DNA of 64,000 bases from Shewanella waksmanii ATCC BAA-643 (GCF_000518805.1 NZ_JAEH01000005.1:160875-224874); one strand, 5' to 3'. Numbered from the stretch's first letter, positions 9,066-17,919 are shown. The notes: a model not told the origin generated them from the sequence alone. Program-made: numbers and translations.

Positions 9066-10250
9066 CTAATAAAAAGGCGAAGGGTCGACGTCTAAGCTAC
9101 TTGGCGATACGCCGCGTTCGATATGTAAATCTGACTTGAGCAGATCGACCATAGCGACATCAACATAACGCTTGTGCTTATTAGAATAGAAGCATTTCAA
9201 GATTGGATGCAGTGCATCACGGTTTTTCGCATCCCAGACAATGCCCACTCGGCCGTCAGAAAGTTCAACGAGCGAACCAACCGGGTATACCCCAACACAC
9301 CGAATAAACTCATAAACCAGTTTTTCATCTAAATGAAATGGTGTCAGGCTCAACAATACTTTAAACGCAGCAGCAGGACTCATGGCTTCTTTATAGCAGC
9401 GGGTAGCCGTCAGTGCATCGAAGATATCCACGATACAACTCATGCGCCCGTGCAAGGGGATTTCATCACCTTTGAGTCCATGGGGATAGCCTTTACCGTC
9501 GAGCTTCTCATGGTGCATTAAGCATACGTCTTTGCTGATCTGCGATAACCCTGTGGTTTCAGCCATGATCTCTGCTGCATAGACTTGATGCAACTTCATA
9601 TGCTCAAACTCTTCAGGCGTTAATCTAGCAGGCTTATTTAAGATCTCATCGTCGACCTTAATTTTGCCAATATCATGCAAAATTCCACCAATTGCCATCT
9701 GCCTAAGAATGTTTTTCTCTAGCTTGAGGTATTTACCAAAAGTGATCAGCAAAAAGGCAACATTGATTGAATGTTCGAGCAAGTAAGCATCTTTGGTTCG
9801 CAATGCCGATACGCACTTCAACGCATCGCTATCGTCTAACACTGATGCAATCATATTGTCCGCTAACGCTTCAAATGGCTCGACTTCTACCGCTTTGCCC
9901 TCGAAGGTTTCAGACAACACCTTTTTGACCAAGCCTTTCGCTTCAATCAGCAGTTTTTTAGCTTTAATTTGCGACTGTTCGCGATTAACCGTTTTCTTGA
10001 CTATCGGTTTAGCCGGCAAAGGTGACGCTTTTTTCAAGCCACAACTTTCATCCGAGCGCTCGGCGTCGACCCAAACATATTGGATACCGCTTTTACTCAG
10101 CTTATCAATTGACTCTTGGCTGCGGATTTGACCCGCATTAGCCACAGCCACATGACCGCGTTTATCCACAGCAGTGACAAACATTCCGACCTGCAAACGA
10201 GGTACAGGAATACGCATCATGTCGGCGCCAGGCTTGGTGGTTTCACCCAT
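9066..10250 (-). CDS. HD-GYP domain c-di-GMP phosphodiesterase
   Basis: A 394-residue soluble protein. The N-terminal part (1-140) fits the DUF3391 module often fused to HD-GYP domains. The HD-GYP domain follows with H192/D193 in ILHDIGKIK, HHE at 246-248 and the signature DGKGYP at 251-256, so all metal ligands appear intact and hydrolysis of cyclic di-GMP is expected. An upstream G-rich run (GGGGGG about 12 bases before) supports the ATG at 10250; internal ATGs at residues 11 and 12 are alternatives closer to the conserved start MRIPVPRLQVGMFV. It is convergent with the hybrid kinase gene. Confidence 0.9.
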   Translation of the reverse strand: MGETTKPGADMMRIPVPRLQVGMFVTAVDKRGHVAVANAGQIRSQESIDKLSKSGIQYVWVDAERSDESCGLKKASPLPAKPIVKKTVNREQSQIKAKKLLIEAKGLVKKVLSETFEGKAVEVEPFEALADNMIASVLDDSDALKCVSALRTKDAYLLEHSINVAFLLITFGKYLKLEKNILRQMAIGGILHDIGKIKVDDEILNKPARLTPEEFEHMKLHQVYAAEIMAETTGLSQISKDVCLMHHEKLDGKGYPHGLKGDEIPLHGRMSCIVDIFDALTATRCYKEAMSPAAAFKVLLSLTPFHLDEKLVYEFIRCVGVYPVGSLVELSDGRVGIVWDAKNRDALHPILKCFYSNKHKRYVDVAMVDLLKSDLHIERGVSPSSLDVDPSPFY

Positions 10251-10495
10251 CTGAACTACATCCCCCCGGATGAAAGCAAATACGTTACTTTACGTTAAAT
10301 TCTAGACCTTTTATCAACACTATAGTGACAAGCACAACAAAATAATACTGAAAAAGGGCGACATTTTATGCTGAGTTCAGGGAAATGGCTATATAAATCA
10401 GTAGCCCATTGGATAAAAAATCACACAAATTCCTACCATACGACAAAAAGCATAAGCAAAAGCGAAACTAATCAAATAGTTTATGCCGCAACGGC

Positions 10496-10705
10496 TCAAC
10501 TAGGCGGTAGCTTCATACATTCGACTCCCTGTGCTAACCAACGACGAAACGCACAGTTAACACAGGAAATAGCCACATCATCAACCTGCTCATCTTCATC
10601 ATCGGCATCAAAATAGTGACAGCAAGCAGCAATGTCTCTCGAGGCTGACAGATCATTGCCAAAATCCGCACACCATCGGCTATCGATTTTAATAAACTGG
10701 CTCAT
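10496..10705 (-). CDS. Small cysteine-rich protein, last gene of the ECF operon
   Basis: A 69-residue acidic protein beginning MSQFIKIDSRWCADFG, with cysteines in a CC pair (CCHYF) and a CVNC pair plus two others, a pattern that could bind a metal or Fe-S centre. It starts 8 bases after the stop of the TiaS-like gene, with AAGGTGG ahead of the ATG as a good ribosome binding site. Spacing and strand place it as the sixth gene of the TonB/ECF operon. I do not recognise the family. The opposite-strand frame over the same DNA is poorer in every respect. Confidence 0.6.
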   Translation of the reverse strand: MSQFIKIDSRWCADFGNDLSASRDIAACCHYFDADDEDEQVDDVAISCVNCAFRRWLAQGVECMKLPPS

Positions 10706-10713
10706 AGCCCACC

Positions 10714-11454
10714 TTAATAAGTTTTAAGCAATTGTTTATCGGCATTAACCCATTGGCCGGCAAGTGGCATCACCAAAATGCTATTTTGATGTTGTCGGTA
10801 AACGGCTTTTAATTTGCCGGTCACCATCACCAACTCCGTCAACGCGAGGGCATTGTCTTTGGCATCAATCACGCGATCCACGCCCGTTGTCTCAATCAAC
10901 TGGGCAACGCTGTAGATCTGGCCAACTTGTTGCGTCAACAACTGGCCCTTAACCCGACCATCATTGCCAAATAGCCGTAAACCTAAACCAGCTAACGCAC
11001 CAATGACCCCATCACCCGTGCCACCATGCTCACTAAGATCAACCCCGGCATCAGCTGCAACTTGATAGGCGTTTGCTTTGGTCGTGACCTGCTGCTTGGC
11101 TGCTAAGCCAAATTCAATCAATGCCGTTTCATCAAAAGCTTGGTGCAGATCAATGATTGCCAAGCCCGGATCGGCTGCCGCCGCCATCTGCTGCTTTATG
11201 TGGGCGATCGCTAACATTTTAGCCTGAGCTAGCGATAACCGCGTCCTGACTTGGAAGCACATCGCGCTGTTATGCGATGTATAGGCAATATCAGGGTGAA
11301 CCAAAAGTTGATGACGGGTGACAAACGCGCAGCGACTCAACTGGCCTTCGCTGACTATCATGGCAATCTCTTGGGCAATCTCACCCGTGCCCTTAGTGCC
11401 TATGTCATCGGTATCGTCAATACAAATCAGTAATGAGTGGGTTGTTAATGTCAT
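10714..11454 (-). CDS. TiaS-like (TCKD-domain) protein of unknown function
   Basis: A 246-residue protein whose start LLICIDDTDDIGTKGTGEIA matches the first motif of archaeal tRNA(Ile2)-agmatinylcytidine synthase TiaS (GIDDTD, then small residues and Thr). Later strings HPDIAYTSHNSAMCF and GGTGDGVIGALAGLGLRLFG match the next two conserved blocks of that region, which in TiaS forms an unusual kinase domain. The zinc-ribbon and tRNA-binding C-terminal part of TiaS is absent, and bacteria modify this tRNA with TilS instead, so tRNA agmatinylation is unlikely. ATG at 11454 follows GAGG and lies four bases after the stop of the ECF S-component. Context suggests ATP-dependent processing of the imported compound. 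Confidence 0.65.
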   Translation of the reverse strand: MTLTTHSLLICIDDTDDIGTKGTGEIAQEIAMIVSEGQLSRCAFVTRHQLLVHPDIAYTSHNSAMCFQVRTRLSLAQAKMLAIAHIKQQMAAAADPGLAIIDLHQAFDETALIEFGLAAKQQVTTKANAYQVAADAGVDLSEHGGTGDGVIGALAGLGLRLFGNDGRVKGQLLTQQVGQIYSVAQLIETTGVDRVIDAKDNALALTELVMVTGKLKAVYRQHQNSILVMPLAGQWVNADKQLLKTY

Positions 11455-11458
11455 TGCA

Positions 11459-11998
11459 TCACACCTCATCTTTATGGAGAAGATCATGACTTTTCAGTCG
11501 CTGTAATACGCTCGGAACCAGCAGTGCGGCTGCAATCGCGAATAAACTGCCAAAAAATAAACTCTTAGCACCTTTTAGTAGAGATACTTCGACACTTAAG
11601 CCCAACAGCAGATCGCCCACAAACCCCTTTAGCGCCCACGCCAACGTCGCCGCCAATGCTAACGCAATAAAGCGCCATAGCAGCGGCATAACACTGGGTA
11701 GTAGCATTAAGGTGATATCCATGGCCACCGCGGGTAAGGCGAATTTGGCCAGAATTAACGGCCCGCCTTTGCCAACACCTAAAATCATGGCGACTACGCC
11801 TGCGAGTACGCCGCATAAGGTAATGGCGCCGCAACGCCCCACCCCGCCATAGCAAACCAAATAAAAGAAGCACATCAAAAACATCGAGTGCCCAGTTAGC
11901 CCTAGTTTTAAGCGCAGCATACTTTTCAGTGCCACCAGCAAAGTGGCACAAAAACCGATAAATAGTGCATCTTGCAATTGGAGTTTTTTATCAAACAT
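11459..11998 (-). CDS. Predicted ECF transporter substrate-binding (S) component
   Basis: A 179-residue, strongly hydrophobic protein with about five to six membrane segments, beginning MFDKKLQLQDALFIGFCATL. It lies between an EcfT-like gene and the TiaS-like gene in one operon, which is where the S-component of a group I ECF transporter is expected. S-components share little sequence and I do not recognise the vitamin or metal specificity; BioY, ThiT, RibU, CbiM and QueT signatures are not evident. The role is inferred mainly from context, size and topology. Confidence 0.6.
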   Translation of the reverse strand: MFDKKLQLQDALFIGFCATLLVALKSMLRLKLGLTGHSMFLMCFFYLVCYGGVGRCGAITLCGVLAGVVAMILGVGKGGPLILAKFALPAVAMDITLMLLPSVMPLLWRFIALALAATLAWALKGFVGDLLLGLSVEVSLLKGAKSLFFGSLFAIAAALLVPSVLQRLKSHDLLHKDEV

Positions 11999-12020
11999 GT
12001 GTTTTTCTCAATCAAAAAAG

Positions 12021-12698
12021 TTAATAACGCCAGAAAGTGGTTTTTTGCCGCTGGTCGAACTGACGCAATTTGGCAGCATTGGCCATCTGCTTGGCTAGCT
12101 TTAACAGCTGAATCAACAACGGCACCAAAATGCAGTGCACCAACTCTGGCCAATGGCGTGGATTGCGCAGTGCTTTAGCGGAAATGTTAGCGCCGCGCAT
12201 ACGCTGAATAGCGTATATTTCCTGTATTTCACGGGAGAAAAATGGCAATAACGAGATAGATGCTGCAACAACAAATGCCCATTTCACCGGCATCACCCAA
12301 TTAAGCACCTCTGCAATACGCTCTGGCGAGCAGCTCATTGCCAACCACCAGCCCGGAATGGCGGCCAACAATAAACGACACACCGCCAGCACACCTTCAA
12401 GCATGCGATCAGACTGCTGCATTAATAGATACAGGCAGCAAGTCACTAGCAACTGCACCACAAACAACTTAATCAAACTCATCAGTTTGCCGCGCAGATA
12501 GCAGCCATGTAATAACAACATGCCATCCACTACGCAAAGATAAACCAGTTGAGTTTGGTCAATAAAGAATGCGCTGCTGGACAAGGTCAGCACCAGCAGT
12601 AAAGCTGCCGCACACCAACTGGGATCGTCGATGACAAAATAGCGCTTTGAGGAGCCACGCTGCGCACGTGAAGTGAATCTGAGCGCTTTATTAGCCAA
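12021..12698 (-). CDS. ECF transporter transmembrane (T) component
   Basis: A 225-residue membrane protein with N-terminal hydrophobic segments and a C-terminal cytoplasmic helical region that carries the two short coupling motifs typical of EcfT/CbiQ: IQRMRGANI and ANAAKLRQF (Ala-Arg-containing helices that dock on the two ATPases). It overlaps the upstream tandem-ATPase gene by 8 bases and is followed 22 bases later by the predicted S-component. It would form the energy-coupling scaffold of the importer. Confidence 0.8.
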   Translation of the reverse strand: MANKALRFTSRAQRGSSKRYFVIDDPSWCAAALLLVLTLSSSAFFIDQTQLVYLCVVDGMLLLHGCYLRGKLMSLIKLFVVQLLVTCCLYLLMQQSDRMLEGVLAVCRLLLAAIPGWWLAMSCSPERIAEVLNWVMPVKWAFVVAASISLLPFFSREIQEIYAIQRMRGANISAKALRNPRHWPELVHCILVPLLIQLLKLAKQMANAAKLRQFDQRQKTTFWRY

Positions 12699-14043
12699 CT
12701 TGGTCGACCTCTAATTGCCCACCACTAAGATATTGCGCCTGGATCTGCCATTGCCTATCCACTTGCAACTGCGGCAACGCTCTATGGCTAGCAAGCACAA
12801 TCCCACAGCCCCGTTGCTGCTCTTCGTTCAGTAATGCAACGACCTGCTGACAATAATCGTCATCCAATCCGGCAAAAGGGTCATCAAGTAGTAATATTTT
12901 TGGCTGAAGACACAATAGCGACGCTATCGCGATAAGGTGCTGCTGACCGTACGATAAAGTGTGGGGCGAATGCTCACTCAAGTGAGAAAGTCCAAGACGC
13001 TGTAGCATGCTAGTTGCGCGCTCCAGTGGCAGATTGAAGCGCTTAAGGCTAAAGCACAGCTCCTGCAGAACCGTGGTTTCAAACAATTGCCTTGAGGGGC
13101 GCTGAAATAGCATCATCAATTGCTGGCCAAACCCACCTAGCTTAGGCCGTTTACCCAACACCTTTATGGGGACTTGCACAATGTCGGCCTGAGCGCCGAG
13201 TAACGTTTTCAGCAGGGTGCTTTTTCCGGCACCATTACTGCCTACCAAAGTGACTAATTCGCCACTGAACAACTGTAAACCTGCACATTTAAACAAACAG
13301 TTGCCATCGGTAAACTGTAACGAAAATGCCGGTGCTTCTATCAGTAACTGGCGCTGTTTGGCGCACTGAACTGGCCGATAACGCTTTGGCTGTGAGACGG
13401 CAAACAAGCTCGCTTGCTTACTTAGCTGCCCTTGATGTAGGTGCCAACAGTGGCTGTAAAAATCAGCAAAAGCTTGAGGTTGATGTTCGACAATGACTAT
13501 CGCGATTCCACGTGCTAGCAATGATTTGAGTACCGCACTAAGCTCAACAACCCCCAGGTCATCCAACTGTGCCCAAGGCTCGTCAAGTAGCAGCACATCC
13601 GGTTCGCATACCAGCTGAGCTGCCAACATCAGGCGATACTTTTGCCCCAGTGACAGGCTATCTACGGGTGTTTCCAAGCTAACCCATAAACCGACTGCCC
13701 GCAGGGCATGTTGCACTCGCACCAGCATTTTACTTGGCTCAACGGCCATGTTTTCCAGCACAAAAGCGATTTCAGCACCTACGGTTTGCCGTAGAATTTG
13801 TACCTGTGGATCTTGCATGACCATACCCACCACAGCCTGAGTGTACAGTTCACCTGTAATGGGTCTGGATACCACGCCAGCAATAATCCCTAGCAAGGTC
13901 GATTTACCGCTACCTGTTGCACCGGTGATCAAATGACACTCACCAGCCCGCAGGGCTAAGTCGACGCCATCGAGTACCGCATCTTGCCGACTAGAATAGG
14001 CTAAACCAACTTGCTTAAGTTCAACTAATGCTGACGTGCCCAT
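12691..14043 (-). CDS. ECF transporter duplicated ATP-binding subunit (A1-A2 fusion)
   Basis: A 450-residue protein of two fused ABC ATPase domains. Domain 1: Walker A TGATGSGKST, signature SLSLGQKYRL, Walker B VLLLDEPWAQLD. Domain 2: Walker A VGSNGAGKST, signature LSYGQQHLIA, Walker B ILLLDDPFAGLD, in which the usual catalytic Glu after Walker B Asp is Asp (DDP), so site 2 may hydrolyse ATP differently. It is cytoplasmic and energises the ECF importer encoded by the next genes. Its start lies 3 bases after the stop of the TonB-dependent receptor gene, so the outer- and inner-membrane parts are one operon. Confidence 0.85.
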   Translation of the reverse strand: MGTSALVELKQVGLAYSSRQDAVLDGVDLALRAGECHLITGATGSGKSTLLGIIAGVVSRPITGELYTQAVVGMVMQDPQVQILRQTVGAEIAFVLENMAVEPSKMLVRVQHALRAVGLWVSLETPVDSLSLGQKYRLMLAAQLVCEPDVLLLDEPWAQLDDLGVVELSAVLKSLLARGIAIVIVEHQPQAFADFYSHCWHLHQGQLSKQASLFAVSQPKRYRPVQCAKQRQLLIEAPAFSLQFTDGNCLFKCAGLQLFSGELVTLVGSNGAGKSTLLKTLLGAQADIVQVPIKVLGKRPKLGGFGQQLMMLFQRPSRQLFETTVLQELCFSLKRFNLPLERATSMLQRLGLSHLSEHSPHTLSYGQQHLIAIASLLCLQPKILLLDDPFAGLDDDYCQQVVALLNEEQQRGCGIVLASHRALPQLQVDRQWQIQAQYLSGGQLEVDQVG

Positions 14044-14046
14044 GTG

Positions 14047-16167
14047 CTATATCCGCCACTTGATACCGGCAAATACCTCTCGACCTGCTTGTGGCAAGGC
14101 CTGGCTTTGATAGTAGTTTTCGTCAAGCAAGTTGCTCACCCGCAGATAAACGTCGAGCGTGTCATCAATGATCGGCTGGCTAAGATTGATATCAACTAGG
14201 GTATAGTCCTGCAACGATTGTTCGACCCACACTTGTTGACCCGACACTTTTTGCTGCTCATAGAACTGCTGATCCATGATGTGCTCTGCATTCACATTCA
14301 CCCGTAGGCCAAAATCAAATTGATAATCAGCTTGCAAGCGCAGTTGATGCCGCGGGCGATATTCTAGAGACTGCATACCCACTTCGGCATCTTTGTCTTC
14401 AGTATCTAAGAAGCTATAGGCAAAGTTCAGTTGCAACTGATCAATGCTGATGTTGGTTATCGCAACATCGACCCCTTTAAACTTGTAGCGGCCCATATTT
14501 TGGTAAATGCCGTCGATATCTTTAGCAATGTAATCTTCTGAGTCCGTGTAATAACCTGCAACGGACAATGATGTTTGCGCGCCAAGTCCCTGCTCTATAC
14601 CCAGTTCAGCATGCTTAGAACGTTCCGCCACTAATTCATCGTTGCCAGAAGACTGCGAGTAAAGGTTACGCATAGAAGGAAAACGCACTTTACGCGCAAT
14701 GCCTGCATGTAATTGGGTACTATGACCTACTTGCCAATAGCCCGCGGCTTGCAAACTATGGTCGGTCTCATCATCGACAACCCGCTGCTGCTGATGTAAT
14801 GCGCCACCAAACGTGAGTCCGTAGTCTTGTTGCTGGTATTGGTATTCCGCTGCCACACTGTATAACCATGCCGCATCATCAAAGTTATCACTGCTGCCAC
14901 TGCCATTACCGCCACCACTACCGTTTCCTCCGCCGCTACCACCTCCTCCGCCGCTGCCACTTCCTCCGCCGCTGCCACTTCCTCCGCCGCTGCCACTTCC
15001 TCCGCCGCTGCCACTTCCACCGCCGCTGCCACTTCCGTCGCCGCTGCCGCTGTTGTCATCACTGGACAGATCCGTAGAAACCGATTGCCAATGCTGATGC
15101 TCAGCAATCACAGCGGTAGTCAATAGGTGTTCAGGGCTAAAACTGCTGATCAGTTGGATATTGCCACCTTGAACTATAGAGCTACCGTCTTGGGTGCGCT
15201 CAAGGACTTGGTAGTCGCTATCAACGTAACGGTTTTCAATCACATCGCTGCGGTTGTAATAGCCATAACCTCGCAGTGTAAACAACGAATTGAATTGATG
15301 GCCTATGCCGATTTGAAATGTTTGCGAGTCATAATCATCGACACGCTCGTATTTAGGGTTACCATCACTACTGCCATCCAGTGCGGGTTTACCCCATTCA
15401 CCGCTACGAACACTAAAATTAGCTGACAGTTGAGTGCTATCAGATAGTGCATAACTGCCTTGGCCATATAGGCTACTTAGCTTGCGGTCACTGTTGTCGC
15501 GAACATCACCCGCTTCATCAGCGGTAGGCTGATAGTCACTGGATAATGGGAAACCGTCGGTTTGTTGATGTGAAGCTGATAGCAACCCCTGCCAGCGCTC
15601 ACCAGAACCGGCAATACTTAAATCACCGTTAACAGTATCGTTGTCTGCAAACTCCACCGAGCCCGACACAGCAGGGGCATTGTCTCCTTGCTTGGTAATA
15701 ATATTGATGACACCGCCAGCACCGCCTGGTCCATAGAGTACCGAGGTCGGCCCCACCGAAACGTTAATAGCGGCAATTTGGCTAGTCGGAATCACGCTAG
15801 GGTCAAATTGACCATCTTCGGCACCATTGGCTGGCACACCATTGATGAAAAACAGCACATGTCGTGCTTTAAAACCGCGCACGTCGACTCGAGGGGTGCC
15901 TTGGCCGCCAACACGCACATATATACCGGGGACATTTTTAAGCACTTGGTCTAGCCTAGTTACCCCCAATGCTTCAATCTCATCGCTAGTGACTGTCCAG
16001 CTTGTCGTGGCCGTTTCTATACTGGTCGGGCGTTCACCTTTCACCACAATCACTTCAGAAATATCTAAAATAGGACTACCAAGGTCGTCTGCCATACTCA
16101 TTAATGGCGTGGCTGCTAGTGCAATAGATAATGTACTCAGACTCAATATATTATGTTTGTTTTTCAT
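14047..16167 (-). CDS. TonB-dependent outer-membrane receptor with Gly/Ser repeat loop
   Basis: A 706-residue receptor. A signal peptide (MKNKHNILSLSTLSIALAA...SMA) precedes a TonB box-like EVIVVKG, the plug domain (VDVRGFKARHVLFFINGVPANG, then GPTSVLYGPGGAGGVINIITKQG) and a beta-barrel ending in an aromatic residue-containing strand (EVFAGIKWRI). It resembles BtuB/colicin-receptor-type proteins, but no cobalamin riboswitch is seen upstream. A low-complexity run of Gly and Ser (about residues 370-420), encoded by an 18-bp tandem repeat, sits between barrel strands in a probable surface loop. It is the first gene of the six-gene operon and should deliver the ligand to the periplasm for the ECF importer. 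Confidence 0.9.
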   Translation of the reverse strand: MKNKHNILSLSTLSIALAATPLMSMADDLGSPILDISEVIVVKGERPTSIETATTSWTVTSDEIEALGVTRLDQVLKNVPGIYVRVGGQGTPRVDVRGFKARHVLFFINGVPANGAEDGQFDPSVIPTSQIAAINVSVGPTSVLYGPGGAGGVINIITKQGDNAPAVSGSVEFADNDTVNGDLSIAGSGERWQGLLSASHQQTDGFPLSSDYQPTADEAGDVRDNSDRKLSSLYGQGSYALSDSTQLSANFSVRSGEWGKPALDGSSDGNPKYERVDDYDSQTFQIGIGHQFNSLFTLRGYGYYNRSDVIENRYVDSDYQVLERTQDGSSIVQGGNIQLISSFSPEHLLTTAVIAEHQHWQSVSTDLSSDDNSGSGDGSGSGGGSGSGGGSGSGGGSGSGGGSGSGGGGGSGGGNGSGGGNGSGSSDNFDDAAWLYSVAAEYQYQQQDYGLTFGGALHQQQRVVDDETDHSLQAAGYWQVGHSTQLHAGIARKVRFPSMRNLYSQSSGNDELVAERSKHAELGIEQGLGAQTSLSVAGYYTDSEDYIAKDIDGIYQNMGRYKFKGVDVAITNISIDQLQLNFAYSFLDTEDKDAEVGMQSLEYRPRHQLRLQADYQFDFGLRVNVNAEHIMDQQFYEQQKVSGQQVWVEQSLQDYTLVDINLSQPIIDDTLDVYLRVSNLLDENYYQSQALPQAGREVFAGIKWRI
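14929..15036 (-). repeat. 18-bp tandem repeat inside the TonB-receptor gene
   Basis: Six consecutive 18-bp units. Four (14947-15018) are identical, TCCGCCGCTGCCACTTCC on the plus strand; the outer ones differ by one or two bases, and degenerate copies extend on both sides (about 14911-15055). On the coding strand each unit encodes Gly-Ser-Gly-Ser-Gly-Gly. Unit length is a multiple of three, so copy-number change would alter loop length without breaking the frame. Confidence 0.9.
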
Positions 16168-16296
16168 TGTTGTTATGACATCTAACCGATTAAAAAATGT
16201 TATTTTTCAGAGTCGACGCGATAACAACAAGATAATAAAACCGAAAAACCAACTTAGATCGACAAATATCGACACAGGGAAAAGAATTAGATCAGT

Positions 16297-16325
16297 ATTA
16301 AAGACAAAATGTCTAACATGGACAA
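16297..16325 (-). promoter_or_regulatory. Predicted promoter with overlapping palindromes for the TonB/ECF operon
   Basis: On the minus strand TTGTCC (16325-16320), a 17-base spacer and TTTAAT (16302-16297) form a sigma-70-type promoter about 130 bases before the receptor ATG. Two dyads overlap it: TGTC-N7-GACA (16310-16324) and AGACA-AAA-TGTCT (16302-16314). Such dyads between -35 and -10 fit a repressor site. The rest of the 388-base gap to menF shows no riboswitch I recognise. Confidence 0.5.
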
Positions 16326-16555
16326 TTTGGCAGACAAAAGTTCACAGCGTTAAGCTCACATAAATAGCGATAACGACTGTGCAATTGCCGAGCAAGTTCA
16401 CAGGTTAAAAGTCTACGACTTGACAGTTTTTACCTAGGCCATTAGTTTGTGGTAAAGATTCTTATTACCAATTGTTTATCCCACTTAAGTGGGAGTGAAC
16501 TGAGTAGATGGGCTCGGCACGCAACAATTTATTCAGGTAACTTTTGGAGTATTGA

Positions 16556-17914
16556 TTGAGCGCCACCTCATTAGCACAGGCTGTCAAATCCCTAACCGCT
16601 AAACTTGAAAAGCTGCAGTTTCAACCCTACGGCGAACCGATAGTGCAACTCTCAACCGAAATGAGTGCACTGCCGACGATTGCGTGGTTGGCAGCACAGA
16701 CGTGCTTTCCGAAAATTTATTGGAAAGGCCGCGATACCCAAGAAGAAGTGGCGGCAATAGGCAGCTGTAAAGACTTCATCTTTGATGACAGCACTGATGA
16801 CAATCAGATGTCGCTGGAATACCAAAAGCAACGTTCCCTGTCGAGCAATCAAGATATTCGCTATTACGGTGGCGTCGCTTTTGATCGACAAACCACGAGC
16901 TGGCCCGAGTATGGTCGAGCCCACTTCGTGCTACCGCGCATAGAGATGCGCCGCAGTGGCAATCAATATCGATTGGTGATCAACCTTAATATTGAGTCTT
17001 GTGACGCCGAAACTGAGCGTCAGCAAGCGCTCAAGGCATTGCAGTTGCTTACCCCTCCAGCTCCTTTGCCACCGCCAAATAAGATTAATTTGTTGGCACG
17101 CAGTGATCGCCCAGACCGCAACCGCTGGACTGAGCTCGTTAAACAGATCACCCATGACAAATTCATTAAAGAAACACCCAAGGTGGTTCTGTCACGGTTA
17201 ACCCAACTGGAAGTCGACGAAAAAGTTGATCCTTGGATGTTGCTTGCATGCTGGCAGGGCCGCAACAGCAACAGTTTTCAATTTGGATTCCAGTTCAACC
17301 CCGACAGTGCCTTTATCTCTTGCACACCAGAGCGACTTTATCGTCGACGTCAACGCGAGTTGTTTACCGAAGCACTAGCCGGCACCACGACCCGTGGTTT
17401 AAATGAAGAAGAAGACAGATTGCTTGCTAACCAGCTGCTTGAAGATGGCAAGAACAGCCATGAAAACCAATTGGTACGTGAGCATATTGTTGAAGCCCTC
17501 ACCCCCTTAAGTCATTACGTCGGTGCCGATGAGCTCGCCAAAGTGTTTAAGTTGAGTCATATTCAGCACTTACATCGCGCAATACGTGCCGAACTCAAAG
17601 CGGGTGTGGATGATTTTCAGATTTTACAGGCATTACACCCAACACCCGCTGTCGGCGGCTTACCTAAAGAGTCCGCGCTGAGCTTTATTCGTCAGCAAGA
17701 AGGTTATGCTAGAGGCTGGTATGCGGGAGCTTGTGGTTATTTTAATAAGCATGAGAGTGAATTTGCGGTGGCGATTCGTAGCGCCCTTATTGAGCCCAAC
17801 CGCATCAATCTATTCGCCGGTGCCGGCATTGTAAAAGGCTCTGAAGCAACCGCAGAGTGGAGCGAACTAGAAAATAAGCTTGCTACCGTGCTGTCAATTT
17901 TGACCGAACTATAA
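16556..17914 (+). CDS. menF: Isochorismate synthase MenF
   Basis: A 452-residue chorismate-utilising enzyme that isomerises chorismate to isochorismate for menaquinone synthesis. The C-terminal two thirds hold the chorismate-binding signature: FISCTPERLYRRRQRELFTEALAGTTTRG, then HENQLVREHIVEAL, HLHRAI, LHPTPAVGGLPKESALSFIR and YAGACGYFN. Trp/Tyr aminase-type partners are absent, as expected for MenF. The start is TTG at 16556 with GGAG six bases ahead (16545-16548). It stands alone; menD and the other men genes are not beside it. It is divergent from the TonB-receptor operon. Confidence 0.9.
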   Translation: MSATSLAQAVKSLTAKLEKLQFQPYGEPIVQLSTEMSALPTIAWLAAQTCFPKIYWKGRDTQEEVAAIGSCKDFIFDDSTDDNQMSLEYQKQRSLSSNQDIRYYGGVAFDRQTTSWPEYGRAHFVLPRIEMRRSGNQYRLVINLNIESCDAETERQQALKALQLLTPPAPLPPPNKINLLARSDRPDRNRWTELVKQITHDKFIKETPKVVLSRLTQLEVDEKVDPWMLLACWQGRNSNSFQFGFQFNPDSAFISCTPERLYRRRQRELFTEALAGTTTRGLNEEEDRLLANQLLEDGKNSHENQLVREHIVEALTPLSHYVGADELAKVFKLSHIQHLHRAIRAELKAGVDDFQILQALHPTPAVGGLPKESALSFIRQQEGYARGWYAGACGYFNKHESEFAVAIRSALIEPNRINLFAGAGIVKGSEATAEWSELENKLATVLSILTEL

Positions 17915-17919
17915 CGCCG

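Noticed and set aside
10368..10616. 82-residue plus-strand frame
   Set aside because: It overlaps the better-supported small Cys gene on the other strand, with no ribosome binding site and a Ser-rich tail that mirrors the Asp/Glu codons opposite.
14727..15107. Antisense and alternate-frame proteins rich in Ala/Glu or His/Arg across the receptor gene
   Set aside because: They are by-products of the 18-bp tandem repeat read in other frames.
16168..16555. Cobalamin riboswitch before the TonB-dependent receptor
   Set aside because: No B12-box sequence or matching stem arrangement was found on the minus strand.
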